NCBI GenBank assembly: GCA_964459305.1
Contig: CAYWNA010000011.1
Span: forward strand, 51,812-115,811
DNA length: 64,000 nt
From: CAYWNA01 sp964459305
GTDB taxonomy: Bacteria; Planctomycetota; Planctomycetia; Pirellulales; Pirellulaceae
Direction of reading: 5' to 3'
Position 1 is the stretch's first letter. Each line of letters opens with the position of its first letter. A model generated the notes under the pieces. That model worked only from the letters and a program-made list of their open reading frames with translations. It was not told the origin of the DNA and ran no database searches. A program made the position numbers and the translations under genes. Below, one piece after another: positions 48,719-57,776 of this stretch.

Positions 48719-49873
48719 TCAGTCCAGTTTGATCACCGAAATCGTGTACGGCTTGTCCCACGTCGTGTTGACTCCGCCGGGCACGGGGAAGTCCATGTTC
48801 GAAACGATCAGCTTCTTGCCGCGGATGACCACTTCGCTGGGCTGATCGAGCCGGCCGCGCGAGCCGTCGTTGTCCTTATTGGCCGCCAAAGTGCGGATTG
48901 AACCGTCAGGTGAAACGACTTGCACGGCGTTGGCCAGCGAGTCGGCAACGTAGATGTTGTCGGTCTTCAGGTCGCAAAAGATCCCGTCACAGCATTTCAT
49001 GTGCGGCGCCTTGGCCCAGACCGGGACCTCTTTGCCTGCCGCCAAATCGGCTTTTTCGATTTTGTGCAGCGTCCCATCGGCATAGTTGCCGCAGTAAAGG
49101 TTGCCTTTGCTGTCAAAGGTCAAGCCGTCGGCACCAAAGGGCACATCCGCATTGTAGGTCTTGATCGTTGCCACCAGGTGCGGATCCTCCACCAGCGGCA
49201 AGGTCAGCTTTGTGCCCTCTTCATCCAACTTCACACGAAAGATGCCGCTGATCTGCGGCTCGTCGCGATCGTCCGGGTCTTTCTTGGGCACCATGGTCGT
49301 ATCGCTGACGTAGAGGTATCCATCGCGAATGATCACCGCGTTGGCAACGACCATGCCTTCGAGCACCGTGACCGGATCGCCCGCCGGATTGCAGTCCTCA
49401 TCCAATGGAACCCGCAGCACGCGGGAGTTGTTGCCGGGGTTTTCCGTATCGGCGAACCACTGCAAATCGGTGATGTACAGATTCTTGCCCTCCGGATCGA
49501 CGCACATTCCAAACGGAAATGCCGTGCCGGTTTCCGGGTGCCTGGGAGGATCGTAGTACTTTTCCAGCTTGTTGTCCTTGGTGATCTTCACCAACACGGG
49601 CGGAGGATCCTGTTTCGCGTTTTCCTTGTCCTCTGCCACGGCAGCCAGCCACGAGTTGACGTTCGGCGCTGACACAACGACGTCGCGATTGGGCAGCACG
49701 CACATGCCATCGGGCGTGTCGCACCAGTCGGGCAACTCGAGCAGCAATCTAGCCTTCTTCAGCGGCTTCGCGGGTTTCTTCTGGCCTTCGTCAGCCCGGG
49801 TGTACCCGGCGGTGAAGGCGACCAAGATCAACAGCGCTATCAAGCGACGGACGGACTGGGCGGTTCTTGTCAT
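48719..49873 (-). CDS. Secreted SMP-30/NHL-type six-bladed propeller protein
   Basis: The ATG (complement of 49871-49873) follows a GAGGAGA box and begins a signal peptide (RRLIALLILVAFTAGYTRA). The 384-residue protein contains repeated strands with G-x-A-x-x-x-x-D motifs (FPFGMCVDPEGKNLYITD, NAVIIRDGYLYVSD, GADGLTFDSKGNLYCGN, GIFCDLKTDNIYVAD), typical of SMP-30/gluconolactonase-like or NHL propellers. Members hydrolyse sugar lactones or bind ligands; a calcium-binding Glu/Asn/Asp set is plausible but not certain. The 575-bp region upstream has no gene, so it probably has its own promoter. Confidence 0.65.
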   Translation of the reverse strand: MTRTAQSVRRLIALLILVAFTAGYTRADEGQKKPAKPLKKARLLLELPDWCDTPDGMCVLPNRDVVVSAPNVNSWLAAVAEDKENAKQDPPPVLVKITKDNKLEKYYDPPRHPETGTAFPFGMCVDPEGKNLYITDLQWFADTENPGNNSRVLRVPLDEDCNPAGDPVTVLEGMVVANAVIIRDGYLYVSDTTMVPKKDPDDRDEPQISGIFRVKLDEEGTKLTLPLVEDPHLVATIKTYNADVPFGADGLTFDSKGNLYCGNYADGTLHKIEKADLAAGKEVPVWAKAPHMKCCDGIFCDLKTDNIYVADSLANAVQVVSPDGSIRTLAANKDNDGSRGRLDQPSEVVIRGKKLIVSNMDFPVPGGVNTTWDKPYTISVIKLD

Positions 49874-50448
49874 TGAAAGTCTCCTCGTGAAAGTAAAAAC
49901 CTCTAACCATCCTAAAACGACAACACCAACTCCACAAGGCCGCGAATCTCCCGTTCGTTCAAGTCGACGCGTAGCCTCGCGGACTTGCTCGCGTGATATG
50001 AATCGAGGCTCACACCTCGCCTCATTCGTATTCGTAGATCCGAAACCCGCTTCGCGAGGCCAGAGCTTTGTGCTCGTGCTGAATGCATTCCTCAATGGTA
50101 CTGGCCTGCGGTTTGCGGAGGCGCTCAGTGAACAGCAGATCCATCCTGCGTTTCTGCGTCTTGATGTCCTTGGCGACGGGCGCCGTGTGCGGACTGGCGA
50201 TGGGGCCGTATCAAGGCAAGGAGGCATTGGCGTGTACCCGCAATCCTTGACATCTGCCACCGGAGCGCTTACGCTCGACTTCCTTCCCCGTCCCGCGCCC
50301 ACCTGCCCTCAGAATCGAGGAATCCGCCCAATGCCCGATTCGTGTCGGCCATTCCTGTTATCGTTATGTTGCCGAGCACGCCCAGGTCGAGCGGCAACGA
50401 TAAGGTTTGTGCGGCCAAAGGCTTTCTTCACCATTAGGAGACGATTTG
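49874..50448. other. Gene-free region between divergent genes
   Basis: No gene is supported. Open frames here are extensions of neighbouring starts and have no signal peptide or ribosome binding site. The region should contain the promoters of the divergent propeller and D-aminoacylase genes. CCGGAGCGCTTACGCTCGAC near 50260 is a short palindrome. I see no other feature. Confidence 0.5.
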
Positions 50449-53400
50449 ATGTGTGATCATGTTCGGCATGCTGGCAAGGTTGACGGGCTTCTGGTGGGCT
50501 TGATCCTGGGTCTGAGCTTGGCGAGATTCGCAACGCCGGCGCCGGCTGCGGCGGTGGATGCAGATCTGCTGCTTCGCGGAGGCACGATCCACGATGGTTC
50601 GGGTGCGGAGCCGGTGGTGGGCGACGTGGCGGTCCGCGATGGGCGGATCGTGGCCCTCGGCAAGGTGACGCCGGGCAAGATCGGCCGCACCATCGATTGC
50701 CGGGGCTTGGTCGTCGCTCCCGGTCTGATCGATCTGCACACGCACACCGACGGAACGCTTGCCCAGCCCGGCGTTCGCCCCTCGCTGAACTACCTGATCC
50801 AAGGCTGCACGACGGTGTGCACCGGCAACTGCGGCGGCGGGAAGGACGTGGCGAAGTTTCTCAAGGACGTCGATACCAACGGCGCGGGCACGAATATCGT
50901 ACACCTGGTGGGACACGGCACGATCCGCCGGGCCGTGCTGGGCTCCGAACGCCGCGCGCCGACGGCCGAAGAACTCGAACGCATGAAAGCCTTGGTTGGC
51001 CAGGCAATGCGCGACGGGGCATGGGGCATGTCCACCGGCCTCATCTACGCACCCAGTTCCTACGCCCAGACCGAAGAACTCGTCGTCCTGGCCAAGGTGG
51101 TGGCGGCCCACGGCGGCATCTACGTCAGCCACATTCGCGACGAAGGTGATCATGTCTTGGCGGCCGTGGACGAGGCCATCAGCATCGGCCGCCAGTCAGG
51201 CGCGCCGGTCCATATCTCGCACTTCAAATCCATGCAGATTCCCAACTGGGGCCGCGTCCGCGACGCGGCGGCCATGATCGAAAAAGCGCGCGCCCAGGGA
51301 CTGGCGATCTCGGCCGACCAGTATCCCTACACGGCCAATTCGTTCTCGCTGGCCAACGCAACGCTGCCCGACGCCCGAGTCCGGTGGTCCCGGGCGGACC
51401 TTGCCAAACGCATGGCGAGCGAACCGGAGTTTGCCGCATTGGTGCGCCGAGTGATCGCCGATGAGCTCGGCCGCACGGAGAAGATCGAGATCGCGGCCAG
51501 CAAGAAGTTCCCAGATTATGTCGGCAAGAGCCTGAAGGAAATCGCCGCTGAAGAGAAGATCGAGACGGTGGACCTGGTGCTCAAGATCCTTGTCCAGGAG
51601 TCCCCGCAGATCGTCAGCCATTCGATGTCAGAAGCGGACGTGCGTTGGGTGATGACGCTGCCGTGGGTGGCGACTGCCTCCGACGGCGCGGCGCGCACTC
51701 AGGATCCCAATGAGCACCATCACCCGCGCAATTTCGGCACCTTCGGGCGCAAGATCGGCCGTTATGCCATTCAGGACAAGGTTCTCTCGTTGCCGCAGGC
51801 CATCCGCAGCGCGACCGGACTGCCGGCCGACATTTTCGGGATCGCCGAACGCGGCTACCTCCGTCCCGGCTATCACGCCGACATCGTGGTCTTCGACCCG
51901 GCCACCTATCGCGATCAAGCCACGTTTGACAAGCCGCAAGAATACGCCACGGGGGTGCGTTTTGTTTTCCTTGCCGGCCAGGCGGCCGTCGACGATTCCA
52001 AGCCAGGAGCGAAACTGTTTGGGCGAGCGCTGCGTCATCGCTCTGCGGCGCAAAGCAACGATGGGGCCGGCACTGCGGTACCGTTTGACGTGAGAGTCGA
52101 GGTCGAAGAGATCGTGTGCGACCTTCCCACCTATAGCGTGACCAACAACGGATCGGGGATGTTCTGGAGCTCCGGCAGTACGCAAATGGTGCGCGTGGGC
52201 GACAGACTGTTCGTCAGCGCGTTCGAGGCCGTGCCGGGGGTCGCGCCGCTGAACAACGCGCGCTGGGCCCTGTATGAATGCCGCCCCGAAGGCTGGAGGC
52301 TCTGCCAGCGCGATGAGAAGGACCGCACGCGCGAGCCTTGCTCGCTGGCTACCAGCCATGCGGGCCAGCTGCTGATGTCGGTCAACCCTACGTTGGCGCC
52401 GCTGGTGCCCGCACCGGCCAAGGCCGCGGGAGGGCCCGCTCGGCCGGAATTCCTGGAGTTCGATCTTGCGCACCCAGAACAGGAGCTACGACATCTGGTT
52501 CCTCGATGGAGTGAGAACCCGAAGTTCACCGAGCACTCCTACCGTGCCTTCTCCGGCGATGGGAAGAACGGCGAGTTCATCCTGTTCAACAAGGTCGGCA
52601 CGTCGCAGACCGCGTGGGCCTTCCTGGACCGAGACGGCGAGTGGAAGACCGGACTATTGACCTGGCCCAAAGGAGAGGACCCCAAGTTCTCCGTCTGGCA
52701 CGACGAATACACGCCCGTGAACTACGCCAACGCGATTCTCTGCGATCGCCAGGTGCACTACCTCGGCCCGTCCCCCATCAACATCTGGAACCGGATCGAC
52801 CCGTCGAAAACCGAGACGTGGGGTCGCAGTAAGTGGGGCTGGCGGATGCGCAAACTGCACTACGCTTGGACTCCTGATATCAAGAGCAAGCCGTTCACGG
52901 AGTGGATCGTGTTGGACGACACCATGGACGACGGAGGCACCGTCGGGCTGGGAGATTCGTGGCTCGGCCCCGACGGCCGCCTGCACCTCGTCTGGCAAAA
53001 GCATCCAATCAATCCAAGACTGCGTGATACCCATTTCCCCGACATCAAACGGGACTGGCGCATGTGCTATGGGAGATTGAAGGACGGGAAGATACTCGAT
53101 AAACGCGTCCTTCTCGCCGGTGGCGAAACGACCGGACCCCTGCGTCCGACCGGCTACATCGGCCATCCTCGCTTCCACATCACGCCGGACCACACGATGT
53201 ACGTTCTGTGCAATCTCGTTGGCGCCACGCCGGAGACGAAAGTGCAGACCGGGACCTACGCGATCAGGGTCGGGGCGGACGGCACCGACTCGGTTCCGAT
53301 CCGCATTCCCTTGCAGCGTCGCATCCCGAGCACGTTTTTCACCGCCACGCCACGTGCCGGAAATCGACTCACCGAGACAGCAGATTTGCTGATCGCCGAC

Positions 53401-53475
53401 ACGATTGACGGCAAGTCGGTGGCGCGCTACGCCCGCATCCGCTTCTGCCCTGCCGATTCACCCGCGGGCCGCTGA
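50449..53475 (+). CDS. Exported N-acyl-D-amino-acid deacylase fused to a BNR-type propeller
   Basis: The ATG at 50449 follows TTAGGAG at a good distance, giving a short membrane-spanning N-terminus. Residues 40-530 match D-aminoacylases of the amidohydrolase superfamily: HTHTD metal motif, GNCGG with the metal-bridging cysteine, YVSHIRDEG, VHISHFK and ASDGAAR. They hydrolyse N-acyl-D-amino acids, as released from D-amino-acid-containing peptides. From about residue 530 to the end (478 residues) there is a second, unrelated beta-propeller with BNR-4-like features (SGDGKNGEFILFNKVG, TWGRSKWGWRMRKLHYAWTP, LGDSWLGPDGRLHLVWQKHP). Typical family proteins are about 500-580 residues, so the fusion is unusual. 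Confidence 0.85.
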   Translation: MCDHVRHAGKVDGLLVGLILGLSLARFATPAPAAAVDADLLLRGGTIHDGSGAEPVVGDVAVRDGRIVALGKVTPGKIGRTIDCRGLVVAPGLIDLHTHTDGTLAQPGVRPSLNYLIQGCTTVCTGNCGGGKDVAKFLKDVDTNGAGTNIVHLVGHGTIRRAVLGSERRAPTAEELERMKALVGQAMRDGAWGMSTGLIYAPSSYAQTEELVVLAKVVAAHGGIYVSHIRDEGDHVLAAVDEAISIGRQSGAPVHISHFKSMQIPNWGRVRDAAAMIEKARAQGLAISADQYPYTANSFSLANATLPDARVRWSRADLAKRMASEPEFAALVRRVIADELGRTEKIEIAASKKFPDYVGKSLKEIAAEEKIETVDLVLKILVQESPQIVSHSMSEADVRWVMTLPWVATASDGAARTQDPNEHHHPRNFGTFGRKIGRYAIQDKVLSLPQAIRSATGLPADIFGIAERGYLRPGYHADIVVFDPATYRDQATFDKPQEYATGVRFVFLAGQAAVDDSKPGAKLFGRALRHRSAAQSNDGAGTAVPFDVRVEVEEIVCDLPTYSVTNNGSGMFWSSGSTQMVRVGDRLFVSAFEAVPGVAPLNNARWALYECRPEGWRLCQRDEKDRTREPCSLATSHAGQLLMSVNPTLAPLVPAPAKAAGGPARPEFLEFDLAHPEQELRHLVPRWSENPKFTEHSYRAFSGDGKNGEFILFNKVGTSQTAWAFLDRDGEWKTGLLTWPKGEDPKFSVWHDEYTPVNYANAILCDRQVHYLGPSPINIWNRIDPSKTETWGRSKWGWRMRKLHYAWTPDIKSKPFTEWIVLDDTMDDGGTVGLGDSWLGPDGRLHLVWQKHPINPRLRDTHFPDIKRDWRMCYGRLKDGKILDKRVLLAGGETTGPLRPTGYIGHPRFHITPDHTMYVLCNLVGATPETKVQTGTYAIRVGADGTDSVPIRIPLQRRIPSTFFTATPRAGNRLTETADLLIADTIDGKSVARYARIRFCPADSPAGR

Positions 53476-53504
53476 CGACGTCTTTGTGCCCGATTCATCA
53501 GCGA

Positions 53505-53572
53505 GTAGGGCCCGTTCTTACCGGCCGGGCGTTTGGTCGTTGTTTTGATCGGCCGGTGGGAACCGGCCCTAC
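53505..53572. repeat. Inverted repeat (GTAGGGCCCGTTCTTACCGG)
   Basis: Arms 53505-53527 and 53550-53572 (right arm core CGGCCGGTGGGAACCGGCCC) pair with three mismatches around a 22-bp centre. It begins 29 bp after the D-aminoacylase stop, placed to terminate it, and precedes the broken ceramidase-like gene. Confidence 0.8.
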
Positions 53573-53588
53573 GCCTAACTTGGGTGTC

Positions 53589-53899
53589 GTGCTGGTTTTG
53601 TTCGCCGCTCCCGCGTTCCCTGGGGTTGGTGAGGGCCCGCCAGGAGAACTGAGGGCTGGGTTCGGCCAGTCGGATATCACGCCGCCTGTCAGGGCCATAA
53701 TGACCGGCCCAGGCCTCAGCCGCAGTGTGGGCACGGATGACCCCCTGCTGGCCGAGAGCGGCGATCGAACGATGCCATCGTAGGGGTGGACCTCGTCAAG
53801 ATTCGGCGCGATCTGGCCGATGCGGCCATCGCTCAGGCGTCTCAGCGGACGGGGATCGATCGTGACGCGGTGATGATCTGCCCGAGTCACAAGCATCAG
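53589..53899 (+). pseudogene. Broken neutral/alkaline ceramidase-like gene, frameshifted and truncated
   Basis: The first frame starts near GTG 53589 with a secretory leader (VLVLFAAPAFPG) and continues LRAGFGQSDITPPVRAIMTGPGL up to DPLLAESGDR, matching the N-terminus of planctomycete proteins of the neutral/alkaline non-lysosomal ceramidase family. One base is missing near 53771, and the sequence continues in another frame as AIVGVDLVKIRRDLADAAIA, QASQRTGIDRDAVMICPSHKH, where the family's zinc site (S-H-T-H) begins. Homology stops at about 53896, only about 105 codons in (families are 450 or more), so the rest of the gene is absent. It is clearly non-functional. Confidence 0.8.
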
Positions 53900-54515
53900 G
53901 TTTTTCCTTTCATCCGAGGGTTGAACCTCGAACTACTCCGGATCTGCTGTGGTCCCAAACTGCGGTCAAAAGAGTTTTTTTCGCAGTCCCAGGGTTTCTG
54001 GACGAACGTCACGGAGGCGGATGGGGCCTCTGGTTCGTATCGCTGTGCATTGCCTCGGCTTTCATCATCGACTTATACGTTGGCTTACCGTCGCTGCTCT
54101 CACAGACCGACGGACACAGGGGGACCTCACCGGTCAAACTCACGAGCCATTTTCCCGAGGCGAAAACACCAAACACCCTGGCGTTTGACGACCGGCTAAC
54201 CGTATTTGCCGCCCGCCGACGGTCTTTCGAGGACGTTGGACCGCCATGCTTCACTCGCAAGCCCTGCGGCTCACGCGCGAATCCAGCTACAACCACCTTC
54301 CAGCGCCCACCCCGAGTACGATTACAGGCTTGGGGGCTCACCGCTATTCCGCGTTCATTCTCTTCGTGGCTGCGTTCGCAGCCTCCTGGTACGAGTGTTT
54401 GGGTTCTATTCGTTGACCCAACTGGTTACTGCGCATAGCATGTAGGAACTCACTTCGCGTTGTGGCGATTCACCCTCACGTGACCAATTGCCCCGATATA
54501 TTAAGGAGCAGCACC
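53900..54515. other. Gene-free region with an ATG-less open frame
   Basis: Nothing is supported as a gene. One plus-strand frame stays open without ATG from about 53941 to 54437 (segments GWGLWFVSLCIASAFIIDLY, GLPSLLSQTD), and the minus strand is also open at 54009-54341, so the sequence is unusually free of stops. It may be a multi-copy repeat that replaced the 3' part of the ceramidase-like gene. TTAAGGAG at 54501-54508 is the ribosome binding site of the next gene. Confidence 0.45.
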
Positions 54516-56189
54516 ATGATGGTCCCATTTCGGTCAACCACATCCGTCGTTCGAAAACACCAAGACAAGAAGGTTCTGTTCAGACCAGTTTCGCTGATTC
54601 TACTTGCCACCCTGATATTGGGTAATCTTCCAATCAGCGATGCATGGGCTCAGAGCGATCGGGATCGACGACGTCAATTCGTGGAAGGACTGTTGCGCGG
54701 TTTTCTGGAATCGCAGATCGAAAGGCACGTTGCCCCTCGTCCGCCGGCTCATCCGCACGGTCATCCCCACGGGCAGCCCAAGGTCAAGCCGCAACCTCAG
54801 GTCGCTCCGGAAATGTCTAGGGTCCGCACGACGTTGGCGAATTTCGCTCAGGAGTCAGAGCGGCTACGCAATGCCTTGCACGCAGATGCCGGTCGCCTCC
54901 CAGGAGGCCGTCGATATATGGGAAGCGCCTTTAGGGTCAATGCTTCGGCATCGGCCTTGGCCCGGACTGCCGCCGAGACGAACCAGTTGGAGCTGCTGGT
55001 TGAAGACGTTCGGGCTTTGGATCGCGAGTGGCGGTTGCTCTCCTACCGGCTTCAGCAGGTTGACGGTCTGAGTGACGCCTGTCGTCGTAGCTCGCAAAAG
55101 ATGGAGCAGTACGACAAAGAGCTTTGTTCGTTGTTCAAGATACAGGCGCAGATTGATTACCGGGAACTGCTTCGCGCAGCGGACACCTTGGCCATCGATC
55201 TAAGACGATTGATCGAAGATGCCGAAATCGAGTTGGGAAGAACCAGGAAGTGCCAGGAACTACTGGTCGAAGGCCGTCGCGTGGAGCAGCAAGCCCGATA
55301 CCTGGCCGATGCGATCCAGGAAGAGCGTCCTTATGATGCGGTTGCGGCCGAGTTTAAGAAGTTCCATTTATTGTGGCAGCCTTTTGCGGCCAAACTCTGG
55401 CCGCTGAATAATCGGTACCTCGAAAGAGACATGCGGCGGATCGAAGAAATCGATCGTGAGATGCACGGCCTGCTTTGGCTGCCGCGCCCCATCGATCATC
55501 GGCATTTGCAGCACCTGACGGAAGTGCTAACTGGGCGCGTGGACGATCTGTTCGACAAGGTCACACTGAACCTACTGATCGAGTTGCCCGGCACAGAAAA
55601 CGTCTTGAACACGGCCAGCGAATTCTACGGCGTTTGCCAGCAGTTTGCCGATGAGGCCAAAGCCAAGAGTCCGCCGGAAGAACTGAGGCAGGAATTTCAG
55701 TGGATCGAGGAAGCGTGGCCGGGACTTGCCGACTGTTTCCGCAGTGCCAAGAAACCGGAGATCGTCAATCTGCTGAACGAGATCGAACAGACGTTCCTCT
55801 CGATGCGTGATGCGTTATACGTCGAAACGGCATTTGATAGCCGGGTGGCCGTCGAACTGGCTGCCAGGCTGGACGGCCTGACCGATCATCTGGAATTGGA
55901 CATGCGTCGTACCGTCGGGAATTCGTCCCGGTACCATCCCAGCTTTCGCACAGCGGCGGTGAAGGCCTGCAGCGAAATGCATTCGGCCGCGCACCAGTTC
56001 CATGACAACCTGTCAGCTGGACGGCCCCTGCCCGAATTACGCAACGAATGCGACGCCTTGTCTCGCAGGTGGGCTCAGTTCTGCGACAAGTACGTCGCCA
56101 ACCTCCAAACTCAAGAACAGATCTACTTGGGGCGTCAGGTTACGCGGCTGACATCGACCGTCGTCGAGTTGCAGATGATGTTTGAATAG
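54516..56189 (+). CDS. Secreted helical-repeat protein of unknown function
   Basis: ATG 54516 follows TTAAGGAG and begins a signal peptide (ending near SDAWA). After a short His-rich segment (RPPAHPHGHPHGQP, residues 75-90) the rest of this 557-residue protein is almost entirely helical, with repeated segments such as LANFAQESERLRNAL, YRELLRAADTLAIDLRRLIEDAE and RLTSTVVELQMMF. I recognise no family. The His-rich tract could bind metal. It stands alone between a gene-free region and a minus-strand gene of unknown function. Confidence 0.6.
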   Translation: MMVPFRSTTSVVRKHQDKKVLFRPVSLILLATLILGNLPISDAWAQSDRDRRRQFVEGLLRGFLESQIERHVAPRPPAHPHGHPHGQPKVKPQPQVAPEMSRVRTTLANFAQESERLRNALHADAGRLPGGRRYMGSAFRVNASASALARTAAETNQLELLVEDVRALDREWRLLSYRLQQVDGLSDACRRSSQKMEQYDKELCSLFKIQAQIDYRELLRAADTLAIDLRRLIEDAEIELGRTRKCQELLVEGRRVEQQARYLADAIQEERPYDAVAAEFKKFHLLWQPFAAKLWPLNNRYLERDMRRIEEIDREMHGLLWLPRPIDHRHLQHLTEVLTGRVDDLFDKVTLNLLIELPGTENVLNTASEFYGVCQQFADEAKAKSPPEELRQEFQWIEEAWPGLADCFRSAKKPEIVNLLNEIEQTFLSMRDALYVETAFDSRVAVELAARLDGLTDHLELDMRRTVGNSSRYHPSFRTAAVKACSEMHSAAHQFHDNLSAGRPLPELRNECDALSRRWAQFCDKYVANLQTQEQIYLGRQVTRLTSTVVELQMMFE

Positions 56190-56219
56190 AGAGACGCCTC
56201 GACCAATCGGCGGATTCGG

Positions 56220-57728
56220 CTACGGCGAAACATTTGCCACAGCGCCGGCGATAACGGCTCTGGTCGCGCCCAGTCGTTGTCGGCGCAGCGATTCGTACGA
56301 GGAGATATTGACCGCCAGCAGCGCATCGGCTGTGAGTACGCCCAAGGCATTTGGTGTGACACGAATACTCCGGCGGGCCGCATCGAGTTGCTCATCGGTC
56401 GGCGGCTGCATTCCGGCCCATTGGCGAGCCGTGACATGCTCTCGTACCTCGGCCAGACCGCGCCGGGCGTCGTCGCCGGGGCCAAGGTACTCGTAGGGAA
56501 ACGACGGGCGAAGTTGACCGGGCCAGAGCCGGCACCGACTGGCGAATCGACTTCGACGGTACGCCCGTTTCACTCGGCCCCACAGTCCGACAAGGTCGAA
56601 CCATGGCGGTCGCTCCAGATCCAGGATTCGGCCGGCCGACAACTGTCCTACCAGACGAGCCGTTTCGATCTTGTCAAACGGTGCGGGATGTCCTTCGAGC
56701 AGGTAGAGGATCTTGTCCCGCCTCCACTGAAGGCGGCCGTCATCCTCGAAGGCCCCGTCCGGTTGTTCGTTCTCGGAGTCAAGCATCGGCGAGTTCGCAT
56801 AGTGACGCTCTAGCGATTGATCGACCAGGGCCTCCGTTCCACCGGCCTTCGAAAGCCGATCGATTTCTCGAAGTGCGTAGCTGCAGAGATCCACGCGCAG
56901 ACACTGTGCCACATCGCCAGCATCCTCTATCCACCGGTTGACCGCAGCCGACAGATCCGCCAATACACCGTCGGGCACCTCGTGTCCCGCGACCAACAGC
57001 TGGATGCCGGCCAAAGCCGTTCCCATGACGGCGCTACCTATCAGGTAATGCATGACAAGTCCTTCGCCACAACAGATCATGTGGCCCATTTGTCCCAAAG
57101 CGATCAACTCCGAGGCAGCCGCTCGCAAGTCGCCATCGGCGATCTGATTTTGGGCGAGGATAAACCAGGTTTGGGCCAGGTCGGCCAGCGGGTTCATCGA
57201 TCCGGCGTGCTCGGCAACACTACCCCCTTCCTCTTCAAGTTCGGGAAACTGAACTCGCCCACAGCGGACGCCATCGTGGAGCAACTCAAAAGTCTTGCCG
57301 TTCTCTTCCAAGAACAGCCGAACGCGATCGGCATTTGATTCGTTGATAGATATCGCCAAGCTGCACGTGTCGGACTTGTCGTCGACGAGCTCATCATAGA
57401 GAGCGTCGTCCAGCCCAACCATCACAGCGACCGCTTCGTCCCAATAGGCGAGCGCGTTCTGCCGATCGTCGAGCGGTTCGCGACGGTATCGAGCAATCGG
57501 CGGGACGTATGGTAGCAAGCCGTCGCAGGACATGCGTCTTTCCTTGGAACTCAAGAACATCCAGAGATTCGAATCGGCCAAAACACTCTGTAGGGAACGG
57601 TCTCCGTGTCGTTCCAAGAGCCGCCGAGTGTTTGCCATGCCACGGCTGACACAGCCGCGGCACATGGTGTCTTTGGGTGGAGTGGTATCGGTAAGGTAGA
57701 CTTTACGGATTAGGATAACGGCTGCCAA
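56220..57728 (-). CDS. Hypothetical helical protein with a repeat-derived N-terminus
   Basis: The frame opens right after an in-frame stop, and the only starts before residue 22 are a TTG at 57728 and similar weak codons. The next candidate, ATG at 57665, lies in MCRGCVSRGMANTRRL, which is encoded by a palindromic repeat (TGCCGCGGCTGTGTCAGCC). A lost upstream membrane segment is likely; the remaining 460-480 residues are helical, with WDEAVAVMVGLDDALYDELVDD, EYLGPGDDARRGLAEV and similar stretches. I recognise no family, though planctomycete relatives with an N-terminal membrane helix seem likely. The true start cannot be settled from sequence. Confidence 0.45.
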   Translation of the reverse strand: MAAVILIRKVYLTDTTPPKDTMCRGCVSRGMANTRRLLERHGDRSLQSVLADSNLWMFLSSKERRMSCDGLLPYVPPIARYRREPLDDRQNALAYWDEAVAVMVGLDDALYDELVDDKSDTCSLAISINESNADRVRLFLEENGKTFELLHDGVRCGRVQFPELEEEGGSVAEHAGSMNPLADLAQTWFILAQNQIADGDLRAAASELIALGQMGHMICCGEGLVMHYLIGSAVMGTALAGIQLLVAGHEVPDGVLADLSAAVNRWIEDAGDVAQCLRVDLCSYALREIDRLSKAGGTEALVDQSLERHYANSPMLDSENEQPDGAFEDDGRLQWRRDKILYLLEGHPAPFDKIETARLVGQLSAGRILDLERPPWFDLVGLWGRVKRAYRRSRFASRCRLWPGQLRPSFPYEYLGPGDDARRGLAEVREHVTARQWAGMQPPTDEQLDAARRSIRVTPNALGVLTADALLAVNISSYESLRRQRLGATRAVIAGAVANVSP

Positions 57729-57776
57729 TCCGAGTGCAGGCTAAAACTCCAACCGAAATGTGGTTATCATATCGAT

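Noticed and set aside
53941..54437. A membrane-protein gene in the long open frame
   Set aside because: No ATG, GTG or TTG start with a ribosome binding site, and the minus strand is equally open; it is better explained as a low-stop repeat.
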